Source: Brachybacterium halotolerans
GTDB taxonomy: Bacteria; Actinomycetota; Actinomycetes; Actinomycetales; Dermabacteraceae
Assembly: GCF_016623465.1 (NCBI RefSeq)
Contig: NZ_JAEDAJ010000007.1
Coordinates: forward strand, 124,001-188,000
Length of the DNA stretch: 64,000 nt
Direction: 5' to 3'
The notes beneath the pieces are model-generated. The model worked only from the letters and a program-made list of their open reading frames with translations, made no database searches and was not told the DNA's origin. Positions 8,534-18,553 of this stretch are shown one piece after another. The translations under genes and the position numbers were made by a program. Positions within the stretch are counted from its first letter, which is position 1. Each line of letters starts with the position of its first letter.

Positions 8534-9844
8534 ATGCCCGAGCGACTGAGCTGGAGATCCGCCCGCCGCATCGCACTGCGCGCGCAGGGCATCGGCGGCC
8601 GCCGCGCCGACGACCTGCCCGCGCGCGCCGCGAGCCGGCGCAGCCTCGAGCGGACCCTCGAACGCACCCACCTGCTGCAGATCGACTCGGTGAGCGTGTT
8701 CGCCCGGGCCCACCACATGCCCGTGTTCACCCGGCGCGGCTGCTGGGACGTGGACGTCCTGGACCGTGCGAGCCGGCCCGGCCGCGGGCGCCTCGTCCAG
8801 GAGGCCCTCGCGCACGAGGCCGCCTTCACGACCGCCGAGGTCCACTCCCTGCTGGGCTTCCGCCGCGAGCGCGCCGCGCGCAGGGACTGGGGCGCCGTGC
8901 GCCGCGCCGCCGGGTCGGACGCCGGGGCGATGCGCCGCGTGCTCGACGTCATCGCCGAGCACGGACCGATCAGCGCCGCCGCCGTCGCCCGCCTCGTCGG
9001 CGACGACGAGAAGCCCGCCGAGGGCTGGGGATGGCGCCGTTCGGACACGCAGTGGCTCGTCGAGTACCTCTTCCGCGCCGGTCACGTGGACTGCGTCGGG
9101 CGCAGCGCCCAGTTCGAGCGGCTCTATGCGGCCGACGCGGGCGCGCCGCTGCCGGACCACGCCTCGTCCTCCGACCCGGAGGGCCGGGAGGATGTGACGG
9201 GCGCGGAGGGCGCGGGCAGCGACCCGGACCCGTCGGCGGCGCAGGGAGAGCTCACCCGCCGCGCCGCGAAGGCGCTCGGGATCGCCTCCCCGGCCGATAT
9301 CGCCGACTACTTCCGGCTGCGCGCCGCCGAGGTCGCCCCGCACATCCGGGACATGGTCGAGACCGGGACCCTGCGGGAGGTCGCCGTGCGCCGCGGATCC
9401 CAGGACCTCCCCCTGCTGCTGCACCACGAGGCGCCGCGGCCCGCTCCCGTCACCGCGGCCGCCCTCGTGAGCCCCTTCGACCCCGTCGCCTTCCACCGTC
9501 CCCGCCTGCGCGACCTCTTCGACGTCGAGTACCGGATCGGGATCTACACGCCGCGCGCCCAGCGCACCCACGGGTACTACGCCCTGCCCTTCCTGCTCGA
9601 CGACCGGATCGTCGCCCGCGTGGACCTGCGCAGCGACCGCCGGCGCGGCGTCCTCGAGGTCTGCGAGGCGCACCTCGAGCCGCTGCCCGCGATGAGCGCC
9701 CGCGAGAGCGTGCCGGGCGCCGACGAGGTCGCTCCCGCGCTCGCCGAGGAGCTGGGCCGCGCCGCGCGCTGGCAGGGCCTGACGAGCATCGAGGTGCTCG
9801 GCGTCGGCGACCTCGCCCCCGCGCTCGCGGAGATGCTGTCGTAG
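8534..9844 (+). CDS. Winged-helix DNA glycosylase, YcaQ/AlkZ family
   Basis: 436 residues of the HTH_42 family (formerly DUF1006). The N-terminal helices carry the motif HLLQIDSV (Q49-I50-D51), which matches the Q-x-D catalytic motif of Escherichia coli YcaQ, an interstrand-crosslink DNA glycosylase, rather than the Q-x-Q of Streptomyces AlkZ. Other family marks are RAHHMPVFTR (near 60), SLLGFRRERAARRDWG (near 105), WRRSDTQWLVEYLF (near 160) and the C-terminal FDPVAFHRPRLRDLFDVEYRIGIY. Likely role: excision of bulky or crosslinked alkyl-purines. It has its own promoter and interrupts the usual hpf-secA pair, so it is probably an independent insertion. Confidence 0.87.
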   Translation: MPERLSWRSARRIALRAQGIGGRRADDLPARAASRRSLERTLERTHLLQIDSVSVFARAHHMPVFTRRGCWDVDVLDRASRPGRGRLVQEALAHEAAFTTAEVHSLLGFRRERAARRDWGAVRRAAGSDAGAMRRVLDVIAEHGPISAAAVARLVGDDEKPAEGWGWRRSDTQWLVEYLFRAGHVDCVGRSAQFERLYAADAGAPLPDHASSSDPEGREDVTGAEGAGSDPDPSAAQGELTRRAAKALGIASPADIADYFRLRAAEVAPHIRDMVETGTLREVAVRRGSQDLPLLLHHEAPRPAPVTAAALVSPFDPVAFHRPRLRDLFDVEYRIGIYTPRAQRTHGYYALPFLLDDRIVARVDLRSDRRRGVLEVCEAHLEPLPAMSARESVPGADEVAPALAEELGRAARWQGLTSIEVLGVGDLAPALAEMLS

Positions 9845-9906
9845 CCGTCCTCGGTTCCCCGCCCCGCCGTGTGCCCTGTGGCACGGCGCTCGCAGGAGAG
9901 GGCACG

Positions 9907-9912
9907 TAGGAT
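9907..9912 (+). promoter_or_regulatory. -10 box of the secA promoter
   Basis: TAGGAT at 9907-9912 places the transcript start near 9919, giving secA a leader of about 127 bases. That leader contains two strong hairpins (9957-9977 and 9985-10002). Confidence 0.4.
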
Positions 9913-9956
9913 GGGGCGGCGCCGCGCCCTCCGGGGCCGTCGGCGTCCGCGCACTG

Positions 9957-10002
9957 CCGGCCCGCCCCGCGGGCCGGAACACCATCCGCCCTCCCGGGCG
10001 GA
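9957..10002 (+). promoter_or_regulatory. Tandem hairpins in the secA leader
   Basis: CCGGCCCGC (9957-9965) pairs with GCGGGCCGG (9969-9977) over a 3-base loop; TCCGCCC (9985-9991) pairs with GGGCGGA (9996-10002) over a 4-base loop. Both lie between the predicted transcript start and the GTG. They could be processing, attenuation or simple stability elements; no leader peptide like SecM was recognised. Confidence 0.4.
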
Positions 10003-10045
10003 CGAGACGAACCGGGCCGGTCACGGTCCACCCCGAGGAGCACGA

Positions 10046-12982
<2,937 letters not shown>

Positions 12983-12991
12983 CGCCCCGGG

Positions 12992-13026
12992 GGAGGGTCA
13001 GCCGACCTCCAGGACGGTGACCCTCC
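12992..13026. terminator. Convergent terminator hairpin between secA and the Rv3235-like gene
   Basis: GGAGGGTCA (12992-13000) pairs perfectly with TGACCCTCC (13018-13026). The stem begins ten bases after the secA stop and covers the 3' end, including the stop codon, of the convergent gene, so it could serve both. Confidence 0.45.
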
Positions 13027-13399
13027 ACCCGGTGTGCCGCAGTTCCCAGCGCATGGCGAGGAATCGTGCGCGGTCGGCGTCGCGCACCACGGTGCTCGCC
13101 TCGACGACCCCGGACGTGACCACGCAGGTGCGGGTCCCGGAGATCGCCAGGCGCACGCGCGGAGTGCGGCCGGTGAGGCCGCGGATCCTGCGGGTGAGCG
13201 CCGCGCGCCGCGCCAGATAGGCCGAGACCTCCGGGGTGACCAGGCGGGAGAGCGTGCTCACCGGCCGGGAGTCGCGCACGATCTCGACCGCGCAGCGGGC
13301 CACGCTCTCCACGAGCCGGAGGCCGTCCTCGGGGTCGCGCGGATCCACGCCCGCGGCGAGCTGCTGATCGGTGGGCACGAGGCCGTCCGTCGTGGTCAT
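12998..13399 (-). CDS. Rv3235 family protein
   Basis: 133 residues. The central part (about 28-115) matches the actinobacterial Rv3235 family: LRLVESVARCAVEIVRDSRPVSTLSRLVTPEV, then RRAALTRR, and RVRLAISGTRTCVVTSGVVEASTVVRDADRARFLAMRWELRHTGWRVTVLEVG in pieces along the C-terminus. The function is unknown; the fold appears to be a small alpha+beta domain, and no signal peptide or membrane segment is present. It overlaps the upstream LysM gene by four bases (ATGA at 13396-13399), so the two are coupled. In mycobacteria the homologue also lies near secA1. Confidence 0.83.
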   Translation of the reverse strand: MTTTDGLVPTDQQLAAGVDPRDPEDGLRLVESVARCAVEIVRDSRPVSTLSRLVTPEVSAYLARRAALTRRIRGLTGRTPRVRLAISGTRTCVVTSGVVEASTVVRDADRARFLAMRWELRHTGWRVTVLEVG

Positions 13400-14358
13400 G
13401 AGTTCTCCTGGGAGGTGGGGAGGGCATCGGGGACGGTGAGCACCTGTCCGGGCTCGATGTGGTCGGGGTCGGGGCCGATGACGTCGGCGTTCGCGGCGAA
13501 GAGCTCGGGCCAGGCCGCTGAGATCTCCCCGGGGGAGTCCGGGCCGACGCCCATGAGGTCATCGCTGATCGACCAGAGCGAATCGCCGTCCTTCACGACC
13601 ACCGTGAGGGTGTCCGGCCGCCCGCTGTCATCGGAGCTGCTGTCATCGGAGTTGCTGTCATCGGCACCGGTGGCGCCGGACCCGGCGGGGGTGTTCTGGC
13701 CGTCCGCGGGGGCCTCCTGATCGCCCCAGCCGAGGCCCGGGAGCTCCTCGTCGCCGGCGTCCGGCTGATCCGTGGGCTCCTCGGGCGACGGTGCGTCGGG
13801 CTCGGCGGGCAGCTGGGCGGAGGGGGTGTGATCCGTGTGCGCGGGCGGTGGATCCTGCGAGCCGGGCAGGCGCATCAGCGGAGCTGCGGCGGGAGCCGAG
13901 GCAAGAGAGCCCGTCGACCCCGCCGCGCTCGTGACGCCGACCGGCGTGCCCTGGGCCTGCGCGGGCCCCGCCAGGAGGCCCGCGGCCGCCGTGGTCACGG
14001 CGAGCGTCGCCAGCGCGCGGGAGGCGATGCGCGGCGCGAGCACGCGCAGCGCCCGCAGCAGCGCTCTCGAGCCCGCGGCATCGGCCCCGCGCAGCATCAC
14101 CACGGCGGCGAGGGCGTGCACGAGGGCGAGGTACGCGCACAGCAGGACGCCCAGGGCCGCGACCGCGAGCAGCACGAGCGCCGTGAGCGCGTCGGTGCCG
14201 TAGCTCGAGCGCGCCTCGACCTGCAGGGCGGCGGCCGCCCTCAGCAGGACAGTGCCGGCGGCGAGCGAGGCGATGGCGATCAGCGGCATGGCCAGCGCGG
14301 CGCGCCGACCGGTCGCCCTGGTCGTCACGTGCGTGCTCGGTCGGTCCGTCGTGCTCAT
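13396..14358 (-). CDS. LysM domain membrane protein
   Basis: 320 residues. Two to three hydrophobic helices (about 24-45, 58-85 and 115-135) anchor the N-terminal half. A low-complexity Pro/Ser/Asp/Glu linker (about 150-250) leads to a C-terminal LysM domain (about 250-315) with VVVKDGDSLWSISDDLMG and VIGPDPDHIEPGQVLTVP. LysM domains bind N-acetylglucosamine in peptidoglycan, so this probably tethers the membrane to the wall. The linker includes a short SDDS repeat. It is co-transcribed with the Rv3235-like gene and diverges from the gene at 14521. Confidence 0.85.
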   Translation of the reverse strand: MSTTDRPSTHVTTRATGRRAALAMPLIAIASLAAGTVLLRAAAALQVEARSSYGTDALTALVLLAVAALGVLLCAYLALVHALAAVVMLRGADAAGSRALLRALRVLAPRIASRALATLAVTTAAAGLLAGPAQAQGTPVGVTSAAGSTGSLASAPAAAPLMRLPGSQDPPPAHTDHTPSAQLPAEPDAPSPEEPTDQPDAGDEELPGLGWGDQEAPADGQNTPAGSGATGADDSNSDDSSSDDSGRPDTLTVVVKDGDSLWSISDDLMGVGPDSPGEISAAWPELFAANADVIGPDPDHIEPGQVLTVPDALPTSQENS

Positions 14359-14448
14359 CTTGTCCCCTCGCCATGCGCACCGGCAGACCGCCGATGTCGT
14401 GAGTACGCGTTCATCCGTGTCGTTTGATGCAGTTTGCTGTCGTATAAA

Positions 14449-14476
14449 GCGATGTGCGGGAATCTATCGCGATGTG
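14449..14476. promoter_or_regulatory. Direct repeats GCGATGTG in a divergent promoter
   Basis: GCGATGTG occurs at 14449-14456 and 14469-14476, exactly 20 bases apart (two helical turns), in an unusually A+T-rich divergent intergenic region. The arrangement suggests two sites for one regulator on the same DNA face, affecting the LysM gene, the gene at 14521, or both. Confidence 0.35.
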
Positions 14477-14508
14477 ATGTGAAGCGCAAACGTGCTCGTG
14501 GCAGCGCT

Positions 14509-14520
14509 TAGAGTGGGCGG
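14509..14520 (+). promoter_or_regulatory. -10 box, leaderless start of the 14521 gene
   Basis: TAGAGT (14509-14514) ends six bases before the ATG, without a ribosome-binding site between them. Confidence 0.5.
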
Positions 14521-15075
14521 ATGAGCCTGGAGCGGATGTTCGAGGACCTCGAATCGCGCATGGACCACCTCGAGAGTGAGGAGCGGCGCGCGGTCACCGA
14601 GGAGCTCACGCGCGCCGAGCGCGCGCAGGTGCTCGTCCTCGATCGCCTGCGCGGCGCGGTGGGGCATGACATCCGGGCGCACCTGCGCGACGGTGCGGTC
14701 GTCGGGGGAGAGATCGTCGAGGTCGGCGCCGACTGGGTGCGGCTGCGGTCCCGGGCCGACGCGCGCTCCACGTGGGCGGTGCTCGGCGCGATCGTGCTGC
14801 TCGAGGACCTGCCTGATCGTGTGCGCGAACCAGGCAGCACGCGACTTCGCCCCCCGGGGCTCGGCACGGCGCTGCGGGCACTCGCACGGGACCGTGCGCT
14901 CGTGCACGTGCGCACGGCGGCGGGGGAGATGCAGGGCCGGATCTCGGGCGTGGGTCAGGACGCCCTGGATCTCCGTCTGCTGCCCTCGGGCGAGCAGCGC
15001 CCGGCCTCCAGGGCGCGCGGGGTGACGATCCTGCTCTCGGGGATCCTCTCGCTCACCGCGCAGCGGCCGGACTGA
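14521..15075 (+). CDS. Conserved hypothetical protein with two Sm-like repeats
   Basis: 184 residues, not assigned to a named family. An N-terminal helix rich in E and R (about 1-45) is followed by two related segments: residues about 49-78 (DIRAHLRDGAVVGGEIVEVG, then DWVRLRS) and about 126-155 (ALVHVRTAAGEMQGRISGVGQDALDLRLL). Each has the strand-turn-strand pattern of an Sm/LSm-like barrel (small basic start, hydrophobic-x-G-x-I-x-x-V-G). I infer an RNA- or DNA-binding or scaffolding role, without direct support. No signal peptide or membrane helix. It converges with the HTH gene five bases downstream. Confidence 0.7.
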   Translation: MSLERMFEDLESRMDHLESEERRAVTEELTRAERAQVLVLDRLRGAVGHDIRAHLRDGAVVGGEIVEVGADWVRLRSRADARSTWAVLGAIVLLEDLPDRVREPGSTRLRPPGLGTALRALARDRALVHVRTAAGEMQGRISGVGQDALDLRLLPSGEQRPASRARGVTILLSGILSLTAQRPD

Positions 15076-15080
15076 TCAGG

Positions 15081-15332
15081 TCAGCGCTCGCTGCGGTGCG
15101 GGGCCGACGAGGACTGCGGCGCCTCCGTGCGCTCCTGCTCGAGGAAGGTCTCCGTGGCGGCATAGGAGCGCTCGATGTACGCCTCGAGCTCCGAGAGCTC
15201 GACGCGCCACTGCCCGCGACCGCCCACCTTGATCGCGCGCAGCTCGCCGGAGCGCACCAGGGCATAGGCCTGGGACGCGGAGATCGAGAGCTGCTCGGCG
15301 ACGTCGGAGAGCGGGATGAAACGCGTGGTCAT
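15081..15332 (-). CDS. Excisionase/MerR-type helix-turn-helix protein
   Basis: 83 residues from the ATG at 15332. Residues 1-52 form a HTH_17-type winged helix: FIPLSDVAEQLSISASQAYALV is the helix-turn-helix and SGELRAIKVGGRGQWRVELSELEAYIE the wing and following helix. The tail is polar. Proteins of this size in actinobacteria are usually annotated as excisionase-family DNA-binding proteins and act as small transcription regulators; no integrase is nearby, so a phage role is unlikely. An upstream in-frame extension to 15758 exists but would overlap the SAF gene on the other strand. Confidence 0.85.
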   Translation of the reverse strand: MTTRFIPLSDVAEQLSISASQAYALVRSGELRAIKVGGRGQWRVELSELEAYIERSYAATETFLEQERTEAPQSSSAPHRSER

Positions 15333-15394
15333 GGGTCTCCTCGGAAGGGGAAGGGCCTCATTGTCGCACCCGTGCGCCCTCGGATCCTGAGCAT

Positions 15395-15452
15395 TGTGGA
15401 TGAGCGGTCGCGGACGCCGGACAGTGCTCCGCTCGCCGCCTCGTCGTCCACA
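15395..15452 (+). promoter_or_regulatory. DnaA-box-like motifs upstream of the SAF/CpaE operon
   Basis: TGTGGATGA (15395-15403, reverse complement TCATCCACA) and TCGTCCACA (15444-15452) lie in inverted orientation in the HTH-SAF divergent spacer. Each differs by one or two bases from TTGTCCACA. They sit about 100 and 50 bases upstream of the presumed transcript start. Confidence 0.35.
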
Positions 15453-15490
15453 GGATCGATCGGCGGGCGGCGCGCGGACGAGCAGTGCCG

Positions 15491-15496
15491 TAGCCT
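15491..15496 (+). promoter_or_regulatory. -10 box of the SAF/CpaE operon
   Basis: TAGCCT at 15491-15496 predicts a transcript start near 15503 and a leader of about 55 bases ending in a GGAGG site eight bases before the GTG at 15559. Confidence 0.4.
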
Positions 15497-15558
15497 CTCG
15501 CTCGAGGATCGGATCCCCCGAGTCCGCCGGCCCCGCCCGCTCCCCGGAGGTAGCTCTC

Positions 15559-16197
15559 GTGCCCCCTGCCCCTTCTCTCATGCGCCTGCGTCGACCTCGC
15601 TGGAAGGATCCGCGCCTCCTCGTCGGCATCCTGCTGGTCGTCCTCAGCGTGCTGCTGGGCGCCCTGCTCGCCTCGCGCGCCTCGGCGACCACGACGGTGC
15701 TCGTCGCGCGCGACGAGGTGGTGGTCGGCGATGAGATCGGCCCCGACGCCTTCACCACGGCCGAGGTCCGCCTCGGCGACCAGTCCGCGCGCTACGCCTC
15801 CTCGCCCGGGGACATCCCCGAGGGGTCCACGGCCCTGCAGTCCGTGCACTCCGGGGAGCTTCTGCCCGTCTCCGCGATCGGCCAGGGAGGCGGGGGCGAC
15901 CTGCGCCCCGTCGTCATCCCCGTCGACAGCGCGGTTGCGGACTCCGTGAGCCCGGGCCGTCCCGTCGAGCTCTGGCGCACAGCGGCCGACGAGCAGGACA
16001 GCGATGCCCTCGCGGAGAAGCTCGTGGACGGCGCCACCGTGCGCCGCGTCTTCGAGGGCAGCACCCTGGGCATGCGGTCCATGAGCGTCGAGGTGCTCGT
16101 CCCGGCCGACGATCTCCCCGAGGTGCTCGAGGCCCTGGGATCCGGCGACAGGATGGACGTCATCGGCGTGCCCGGCGACCAGCAGGCCGGCTCATGA
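15559..16197 (+). CDS. SAF domain protein, CpaB/RcpC-like pilus assembly factor
   Basis: 212 residues from the GTG at 15559 (GGAGG eight bases upstream). A basic N-terminus and one membrane helix (about 23-45, LLVGILLVVLSVLLGALLAS) precede a SAF domain (about 50-110: TTTVLVARDEVVVGDEIGPDAFTT in pieces, then YASSPGDIPEGSTALQSVHSGELL). This layout is that of CpaB/RcpC, which assists the secretin or wall-crossing part of Tad/Flp pili. The next gene, a CpaE-like ATPase, overlaps its stop by four bases. The main Tad operon is 12 kb downstream at 28354, so the pilus genes are split into two loci. Confidence 0.82.
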   Translation: MPPAPSLMRLRRPRWKDPRLLVGILLVVLSVLLGALLASRASATTTVLVARDEVVVGDEIGPDAFTTAEVRLGDQSARYASSPGDIPEGSTALQSVHSGELLPVSAIGQGGGGDLRPVVIPVDSAVADSVSPGRPVELWRTAADEQDSDALAEKLVDGATVRRVFEGSTLGMRSMSVEVLVPADDLPEVLEALGSGDRMDVIGVPGDQQAGS

Positions 16198-17492
16198 TCG
16201 ACATCGTGCTCTGCGCCTCCGGGCGCGATGAGGTGAGGATCGTCCACGACGTGGCCCGGGGGTCCTCCGGGAAGGCGCGGATCGTGCGGCGCTGCGCCGA
16301 TCTCGCCGAGACGGCGGCCGTCGTGGCCGCCGGCATCGGCGACGTCGTCGTCATCGATCTCGCCGTGCGCGGTCTGGACCGCGAGGCCGCCGCCGAGATG
16401 CTGCGGGGCGGGGCGGGCGTCGTCGGCCTGCGCAGCGAGGAGGGCGCGGCGGCCCGCACCTCGCTCGGCCTGCGGATCGTCGTGGACGCCTCGGCCGACG
16501 TCGAGGAGCTGCTCGAGGCATGCGAGCGCGCCCTGCGGCCCGAGTCGGAGGAGGAGTCCGCCGGCGACGCGTGGGTGCAGGACACCGCCGATGGTCTCGA
16601 GGATCTGCCGCCGCGGCGGGCCCCGCTGATCGTGACCTGGGGGCCGGGAGGTGCTCCGGGCCGCTCGACCGTCGCCGTGAACCTCGCGGCCGAGCTCGCC
16701 GACGCCGGCGAGCCGACCGTGCTCGTGGACGCCGACACCCACGGACCTTCCCTCAGCCAGATGCTCGGCGTCCTCGACGAGTCCCCGGGTCTCGTGGCGG
16801 CCTGCCGCGCCGCCGCCCGGGGCACGCTCGACGACGAGACCCTCGATGCGCTCGTCCCCGCGGTGCGCGGGCGCCTCCACCTGCTCAGCGGCATCGGCGT
16901 GCCCGCCCGCTGGGCGGAGGTCCACCGCAGCTCCCTCGAGGACGTCTGGGAGGCCCTCGCGGACCGCGGTGGCGCCGTGGTCGTGGACGTCGGGGCCCCT
17001 CTCGAGGAGGACGAGGACCTCAGCTACGACACCGCGGCCCCGCAGCGCTGCGCGGCGTCGCTCAGCGCCGTGCGCCGCGCGGACGTGCTGCTCGCCGTGG
17101 TCTCCTCCGACCCGATCTCGATCACGCGGCTGGTGAGGGAGCGCGAGCGACTCGACGAGATCGGCGTCGGGCCGCTGCACGTGGTGATCAATCGCGCGGG
17201 GCCGCCCGCACGCGAGGAGAGGGTCGAGGAGCTGCTGCGCTCGCGCATGGACGTGGCCTCGGTGACGATCCTGCCGGAGGAGGCGACCACCTGCCGCCGC
17301 GCCGCCTGGGACGGCGCGGTGCTCGCGGAGGCGGCGCCCCGCAGTCCCCTGCGCAGGGGACTGCGGGACCTCGCCGCCCGGGTGCGCGCGGAGCATGCCG
17401 CCGACGAGCGAGAGGGGAGCGGAGCCGTCGCGGAGGCCGCCGGCGCGGGCGGCGCGGACCCGGAGCGCGCGGGCGCCGGCGTGGCAGGATGA
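16194..17492 (+). CDS. CpaE-like MinD/ParA-family protein
   Basis: 432 residues. The N-terminal third (1 to about 110) is a receiver-like domain without the full set of phosphorylation residues. The C-terminal part is a MinD/ParA-type P-loop domain starting PLIVTWGPGGAPGRSTVAVNLAAELA (in pieces, about 142-168) with VLVDADTHGPSLSQMLG as the switch region. The usual deviant Walker A is KGGxGKT/S; here GGAPGRST has arginine where the P-loop lysine belongs. CpaE positions Tad pilus assembly in Caulobacter. The tail of about 40 residues is low-complexity Ala/Gly/Glu. A perfect 30-bp palindrome lies inside the gene at 17338-17367. Confidence 0.82.
   Translation: MIDIVLCASGRDEVRIVHDVARGSSGKARIVRRCADLAETAAVVAAGIGDVVVIDLAVRGLDREAAAEMLRGGAGVVGLRSEEGAAARTSLGLRIVVDASADVEELLEACERALRPESEEESAGDAWVQDTADGLEDLPPRRAPLIVTWGPGGAPGRSTVAVNLAAELADAGEPTVLVDADTHGPSLSQMLGVLDESPGLVAACRAAARGTLDDETLDALVPAVRGRLHLLSGIGVPARWAEVHRSSLEDVWEALADRGGAVVVDVGAPLEEDEDLSYDTAAPQRCAASLSAVRRADVLLAVVSSDPISITRLVRERERLDEIGVGPLHVVINRAGPPAREERVEELLRSRMDVASVTILPEEATTCRRAAWDGAVLAEAAPRSPLRRGLRDLAARVRAEHAADEREGSGAVAEAAGAGGADPERAGAGVAG
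17338..17367. repeat. Perfect 30-bp palindrome inside the CpaE-like gene
   Basis: CCCGCAGTCCCCTGC (17338-17352) is followed immediately by its exact reverse complement GCAGGGGACTGCGGG (17353-17367), with no spacer. It lies about 125 bases before the end of the gene and encodes part of the RSPLRRGLRD segment. Confidence 0.85.
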
Positions 17493-17497
17493 GAGCC

Positions 17498-17941
17498 ATG
17501 AGGATCTTCGCGCCCGTCGGACCCGCCGATCATGACGCCCTGCGCTCCGGCGCCGCGCGGATCGCGCTCGAGACGGGGCGCCTCATCTGGGGCGTCTCCG
17601 ATGCCGCCCGCGCCGAGCGCGCGGAGGAGGACGTCGAGGAGCTCGAGTACGACGCGCTCCAGGACGCCGTGTTCAGCGCGCTGGGACAGGTCGACCCGCG
17701 GATGCGGGCGCTGGTCCTCGCCGGCGACGTGCCGGACGCCTCCCTGGCCGACGCGAGCGAGGACGGCGGAGCGTTCGGGCTGCGCCTCGCCCGCGAGGGC
17801 GCCCTCGTCATCGCGAGCGCCCACGCCACCGAGCTCGACGCCGCGGCGGCCGAGGTCGACGACACCGATCCCGCGCTGCTCTGGTTCGATGCGAGCGAGC
17901 TGCCCGCTGCGCTCGACTACGCGGAGGCGCCGCTGCGGTAG
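17498..17941 (+). CDS. DUF6912 family protein
   Basis: 147 residues from the ATG at 17498, six bases after the CpaE-like stop; a GTG at 17481 is possible. Begins MRIFAPVGPADHDALRSG and continues with an acidic middle (RAERAEEDVEELEYDALQDAVF) and DPRMRALVLAGDVPD, matching a small conserved actinobacterial family of unknown function now called DUF6912. No signal peptide or membrane helix. In related genomes it is found beside the DUF2505 gene, as here; the two converge and overlap by 25 bases at their 3' ends. Confidence 0.78.
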   Translation: MRIFAPVGPADHDALRSGAARIALETGRLIWGVSDAARAERAEEDVEELEYDALQDAVFSALGQVDPRMRALVLAGDVPDASLADASEDGGAFGLRLAREGALVIASAHATELDAAAAEVDDTDPALLWFDASELPAALDYAEAPLR

Positions 17942-18420
17942 TCCTCGGCCGAGCGCTCCTCGGCCCGCAGCACCTTCGTCACGTACGGCAGCGCGGCCTT
18001 CTCGAGCCGGCCGCCCAGCAGCGGGACCTTCGCCGTGAAGTCCCCGTCGATGCTCACGGCGGAGTTCTCCCCGGCGGGCCGCAGCTCGAGATGCCCGCGC
18101 ATCGAGGCGGGGGCGCCCTGCACGGTCAGCTCGATGGTGCCCTGGCGCGCGCCGCCCCCGGCGGGGGCCTGCCAGGACTGCACCTCGAGGATCTTCACGC
18201 TCCTGCCCACGAGCGAGCGGGCGATGTCCGGGATGCCCTCGGTGGCCAGCTCGAGATGCGTGGTGACGGTGAAGGCGCCGGCAGGATCCCCCTCCACCTC
18301 CGAGGTCGCGGACTCCGCGTGCAGGGTGCGGCCGCGGATCCGGGTGTAGGCGGGATCGGCGTACATCGCCGCGGCCGCCTCGGGCGGCATCGGCAGGTTC
18401 AGGTTCTCGCTCAGGCGCAT
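17917..18420 (-). CDS. DUF2505 domain-containing protein
   Basis: 167 residues covering a single DUF2505 domain, an SRPBCC/START-like fold predicted to form a hydrophobic cavity. Recognisable parts are MRLSENLNLPMPPEAAAAMYADPAYTRIR at the start (given here in shortened form: LSENLNLP, MYADPAY), the central EVQSWQAP and the C-terminal FTAKVPLLGGRLEKAALPYV. DUF2505 proteins are widespread in Actinomycetota near the pdtaS/whiB1 region; the ligand is unknown. The gene is divergent from pdtaS and overlaps the end of the DUF6912 gene tail to tail. Confidence 0.87.
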   Translation of the reverse strand: MRLSENLNLPMPPEAAAAMYADPAYTRIRGRTLHAESATSEVEGDPAGAFTVTTHLELATEGIPDIARSLVGRSVKILEVQSWQAPAGGGARQGTIELTVQGAPASMRGHLELRPAGENSAVSIDGDFTAKVPLLGGRLEKAALPYVTKVLRAEERSAEDYRSGASA

Positions 18421-18541
18421 GCTCCCACTATGCCAGCTGGGCCGGCCCGCTGACCGCCTCGTCCCCGCCTCGTCCCCGCCGGGGCGGCCCGTGCGGGAGT
18501 CCGGAGCTGGGCACCCGCGCGGAGCACCCCTGCACAGGACC

Positions 18542-18553
18542 TATCCTGGCCGT
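18542..18553 (+). promoter_or_regulatory. -10 box, leaderless pdtaS start
   Basis: TATCCT (18542-18547) ends six bases before the pdtaS ATG; no ribosome-binding site lies between. Confidence 0.5.

Noticed and set aside
15081-15332. Phage excisionase gene indicating a prophage
   Set aside because: No integrase, attachment repeats or phage genes nearby; small HTH_17 proteins are common chromosomal regulators.
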